The position numbers were made by a program, and so were the translations under genes. From the NCBI GenBank assembly GCA_913057815.1, contig CAJXOV010000051.1:1-9519 (forward strand): 9,519 bases of DNA. The letters run 5' to 3'. Positions 6,945 through 9,519 of the stretch are shown in pieces (position 1 is the stretch's first letter; each line of letters starts with the position of its first letter). A model generated the notes under the pieces. It saw only the letters and a program-made list of their open reading frames with translations, had not been told where the DNA came from and did not search any database. Source of the DNA: an uncultured Flavobacteriales bacterium (GTDB lineage Bacteria; Bacteroidota; Bacteroidia; Flavobacteriales_D; Sanyastnellaceae).

Positions 6945-9368
6945 ATGATAAAAAATTATATTAAAATAGCCTGGAGAAACCTGATAAAGAATAGGGTTTT
7001 CACCATTTCTAACGTGATTGGATTATCGCTTGCTTTCAGTGTAGCCATACTCCTCACTATGGCAGCAGTGAATGAGCTTTCTCATGATAGGTTTCATGAA
7101 AACAGTGATTCGCTTTACCAGCTATACACGCAAGATCAAAGCCCTACAGATAAAGAAGCTAGTACTACCTTCTCTATTCCAAGCGGACCTGCTATTCAGG
7201 ATGAAGTAGCTGGAATCAAGAATCTCTCTCGAATGACTTCTGCCAGTCCAATAGCTCTGTATGGTGAAAACGAAATGAGCTTGAATATTTCTTATGTAGA
7301 CTCTTCGTTTTTCAACATGTTTTCTTTTCCATCTACCACTGGAACTTCTACAGATCTATTCCAAGGAAAAGAGTCCCTAATTATTACTAAAAAAACTGCG
7401 CTAAAGCTATTTGGGAAAGAAGATGTAATGGGTGAAGTTTTAGAATTAGCCTATGGTTCTGAGAACACCAGCCATACTATTACAGCAGTACTCCAAGATA
7501 TTCCTAGCGGCAGCAGCATTTCATTTGATGGTGTGCTTCTGATAGATAACCACCCTTTATTCGAAGAGTATAAAAACGATTACAGCCATGAAAACGTAGA
7601 AATTTTTGTTCAATTAGAATCAAAGATTTCTCCAGAAAAATTTGAAACCAATTCTATAGGTTTCGCAGAAGCTAGATACTCAGAAGAAATAGAATATTTA
7701 AAAGAAACAGGCGCCCAAAAAGACGCCAACGGTCAATACATTTCACTTCATTTAAATCCTATTAAAAATAGAGCTCTGAGTAAGTATGATAATGGTGAAC
7801 TCGTAATACAAAACACTCAGGTTTACCTGATTCTTCTGATGGCATTGTTGATCTTATTCACGGCCTGCGTAAACTACATAAATATGAGTGTGGCCTCTGG
7901 AATTAAAAGGCTGAAAGAAATAGGAATGAGAAAAACACTTGGCGCATTAAAAGGTCAGTTGTTCTTCCAGTTCTGGAGTGAAAGCTTATTTACTTTTTTA
8001 ATCTCTATAACCATTGGAATCATTTTAAGCTATTTCTCTTTAGGTACTCTAAATGAAATGATCAGAACTGATATGTCTATCACTTATTTACTTACACCTA
8101 AAGTGTTTCTGTCGATGTGTTTTTCTGTTTTAGCACTAACCTTTTTAGCAGGTGGATATCCTGCTTTGATATTGAGTAAGCTGAATACGTTACAAGCGCT
8201 GAAAGGAAAATTAGAAGTGAAAAGAAACAATATTGCTCGAAATATTCTTATCGTATCTCAGTTCACCATAGCCATTTTCCTAATTTCAGGAACGTTCATA
8301 TTTAATAATCAGCTCGACTTTATGAGGCATAAAGATTTAGGATTTAATAAAGAACAGGTCATCACATTTCCAATAGGGAATATCGAAAATCCTAAAAAGA
8401 CACTTGACCTCTTAAGAAATGAGCTTAAAAATGAATCCAGTATTATTAATGTTTCTGCCTCCAGTAATGCTTTAGGAAGAGGGGAAGATGGAAGAATGTT
8501 CACCTCCCAAATTGGATTTGGATACAAAGACAAATCTCTTTCCACCCACCTTCTAGTAGTGGATTATGACTATGTAGAAACGCTAGATCTAGAAATGGCT
8601 CAAGGAAGAACTTTTGACAGAACCTATGGAGCAGATAGCTTAGGCATAATAATTAATGAAGCCATGGCTAAAACACTCGATGAGGAAAACCCGCTAGAGG
8701 TAGTTTTTGATTTAAACTCCATTAATTATCCTATTATAGGAGTAGTCAAAGACTACAATTTTGAAAACCTCACTAAAGAAATAGAACCGATCTCAATGTT
8801 TCTTCATAGTTCTTCCAAATCATGGGGAGACGTTCAGTTCGCATTCGTGAAAGTAGAACCTGAAAATCTAATATCCTCTTATGAGAAAATAGAATCTACA
8901 TGGAACACTCTAGAACCCAACGCGGAATTTATGGGATCGTTTCTAGATGAAAACGTAGAACGACTCTTTACAAAAGAAAAAATATTAGCTAGCTTCATCA
9001 CCTACGGAGCACTCATAGCTATTATCATTAGCTGTATAGGATTATTCGCAGTTTCTCTTATGGTAGTGAGCCAAAGAACAAAAGAAATAGGCATCAGAAA
9101 AGTAATAGGTGCTTCTACCAGTTCTATTACCGTGTTGCTTACTAAAGACTTTTTAAGATTGGTTCTCATCGCATTTGTAATAGCTACTCCCCTGTCCTAT
9201 CTTATGCTAAGCAAATGGCTTGAGGGATATGCTTTTCATACTATTATAACTCCTTTCTCTTTTATCCTCACAGGGGTTTTAACAGCTCTAGTGGCTTCAC
9301 TTACTATAGGAAGTAAAACCATATTAGCCGCCAGAGAAAACCCAGTAAAAAGTTTACGCTCGGATTAA
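6945..9368 (+). CDS. ABC transporter permease, two-FtsX-domain MacB type (807 aa, complete)
   Basis: A complete permease separated from the upstream gene by 45 bp, the widest gap in the array. The ATG at 6945 gives the expected N-terminus (K-I-A-W-R-N-L..N-R at 7-17) and TM1 at about 20-42. Periplasmic domain 1 spans about 43-290 and includes ITAVLQDIPSGSS (179-191). TM2-4 are near 291-314, 346-367 and 386-410, with coupling motif KRLKEIGMRKTLGA (321-334) and GGYPALILS (403-411). TM5 is near 433-455. Periplasmic domain 2 (about 456-680) has IGVVKDYNFENL (598-609) and FLDENV. TM6-8 are near 682-705, 734-756 and 770-793, with the second coupling motif RTKEIGIRKVIGAS (711-724) and tail NPVKSLRSD. 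The first coupling motif, the N-terminal W-R-N-L segment and the IG..T...AR.NP C-terminus resemble the gene at 2022 most. Like the others it needs an ATPase encoded elsewhere. The transported or mobilised substrate is unknown. Confidence 0.95.
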   Translation: MIKNYIKIAWRNLIKNRVFTISNVIGLSLAFSVAILLTMAAVNELSHDRFHENSDSLYQLYTQDQSPTDKEASTTFSIPSGPAIQDEVAGIKNLSRMTSASPIALYGENEMSLNISYVDSSFFNMFSFPSTTGTSTDLFQGKESLIITKKTALKLFGKEDVMGEVLELAYGSENTSHTITAVLQDIPSGSSISFDGVLLIDNHPLFEEYKNDYSHENVEIFVQLESKISPEKFETNSIGFAEARYSEEIEYLKETGAQKDANGQYISLHLNPIKNRALSKYDNGELVIQNTQVYLILLMALLILFTACVNYINMSVASGIKRLKEIGMRKTLGALKGQLFFQFWSESLFTFLISITIGIILSYFSLGTLNEMIRTDMSITYLLTPKVFLSMCFSVLALTFLAGGYPALILSKLNTLQALKGKLEVKRNNIARNILIVSQFTIAIFLISGTFIFNNQLDFMRHKDLGFNKEQVITFPIGNIENPKKTLDLLRNELKNESSIINVSASSNALGRGEDGRMFTSQIGFGYKDKSLSTHLLVVDYDYVETLDLEMAQGRTFDRTYGADSLGIIINEAMAKTLDEENPLEVVFDLNSINYPIIGVVKDYNFENLTKEIEPISMFLHSSSKSWGDVQFAFVKVEPENLISSYEKIESTWNTLEPNAEFMGSFLDENVERLFTKEKILASFITYGALIAIIISCIGLFAVSLMVVSQRTKEIGIRKVIGASTSSITVLLTKDFLRLVLIAFVIATPLSYLMLSKWLEGYAFHTIITPFSFILTGVLTALVASLTIGSKTILAARENPVKSLRSD

Positions 9369-9388
9369 TTCATTCCAATTCAAAGAAA

Positions 9389-9471
9389 ATGATTCGCCAC
9401 ACCATAAAATTGTTCATTAGGAATATTAGTAGATACAAAAGCACGTTTACCATAAACGTACTTGGTCTTTC
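9389..9471 (+). CDS. Start of a fifth FtsX/MacB-type permease, 3'-truncated at adapter
   Basis: An ATG at 9389, 20 bp after the previous stop and preceded by the A-rich sequence CAAAGAAA, opens a reading frame of 27 genuine codons that ends in adapter DNA at 9472. The peptide follows the N-terminal template of the array: a basic amphipathic start (MIRHTIKLFIRNISRYKS) leading into TM1 with FTINVLGLS, comparable to FTLINMISLAIG and FTISNVIGLSLA in the complete paralogues. The frame stays open through the adapter and would falsely add CLLYTSPSPRDLSTS. Only the start of TM1 is present, so membership of the permease family rests on this short match and on position and orientation. It implies that the array continues downstream. 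Confidence 0.8.
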
Positions 9472-9519
9472 CTGTCTCTTATACACATCTCCGAGCCCAC
9501 GAGACCTCTCTACATCTCG
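9472..9519. other. Synthetic Nextera Read 2 adapter, i7 index and P7 start (library artefact)
   Basis: Bases 9472-9490 are the reverse complement of the Tn5 mosaic end (CTGTCTCTTATACACATCT). Bases 9491-9505 (CCGAGCCCACGAGAC) complete the reverse complement of the Nextera Read 2 adapter. Bases 9506-9513 (CTCTCTAC) fill the i7 index position and, from memory, equal the Nextera N707 index. Bases 9514-9519 (ATCTCG) begin the P7 sequence. With the left adapter this gives the order of a complete library molecule. It is not genomic DNA and should be trimmed. Confidence 0.98.

Noticed and set aside
37..9471. Possible ATPase, response regulator, toxin, CRISPR array, tRNA or phage gene between the permeases.
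   Set aside because: The gaps are only 10-45 bp. No Walker A/B or ABC signature motif, direct-repeat array or tRNA-like structure was seen on either strand.
18..9490. A perfect 19-bp inverted repeat at the two ends (18-36 and 9472-9490) that resembles Tn5 transposon ends enclosing five genes.
   Set aside because: The repeats are hyperactive Tn5 mosaic ends joined to Nextera-specific primer tails and an index. They come from library tagmentation, there is no transposase gene, and they do not indicate a natural composite transposon.

Overview
The window is one fragment of a Bacteroidota genome, most likely a marine or environmental member of the Cytophagales or a related order. The support for this is low GC (about 35-40% judged by eye), heavy use of AGA for arginine, TAA at every visible stop, A-rich leaders without clear Shine-Dalgarno sites, and a gene family typical of that phylum: permeases of about 800 residues that contain two FtsX domains and lack an ATPase. 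The genus is not resolved.

The natural DNA runs only from about 37 to 9471. Both ends are Illumina Nextera library adapters: a Read 1 tail plus the 19-bp mosaic end at 1-36, and the reverse complement of the Read 2 tail plus an 8-base index and the start of P7 at 9472-9519. Both end genes therefore stop at the library boundary and are not biologically truncated. A naive translation adds synthetic residues to each of them (MCIRDS at the left, CLLYTSPSPRDLSTS at the right).

Between the adapters lie five permease genes in tandem on the + strand: a 5'-truncated gene (37-2011), three complete genes (2022-4460, 4476-6899, 6945-9368) and the first 27 codons of a fifth (9389-9471). The gaps are 10, 15, 45 and 20 bp and no terminator-like hairpin is visible, so they are probably co-transcribed. 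No stretch over 300 bases lacks a gene.

Each complete protein reads as a fused pseudo-dimer of MacB-type half-permeases: TM1, periplasmic domain, TM2-4, then TM5, a second periplasmic domain, TM6-8. Each half has an FtsX-type cytoplasmic motif of the form KEIGIRKxxGA that in relatives couples to the ATPase. No Walker A/B protein lies in the window, so the ATPase and any efflux partner must be encoded elsewhere. Substrates are unknown. The family is well known and widespread in Bacteroidota; the less ordinary points are the length of the array and an apparent A-B-A-B alternation of two permease subtypes along it.
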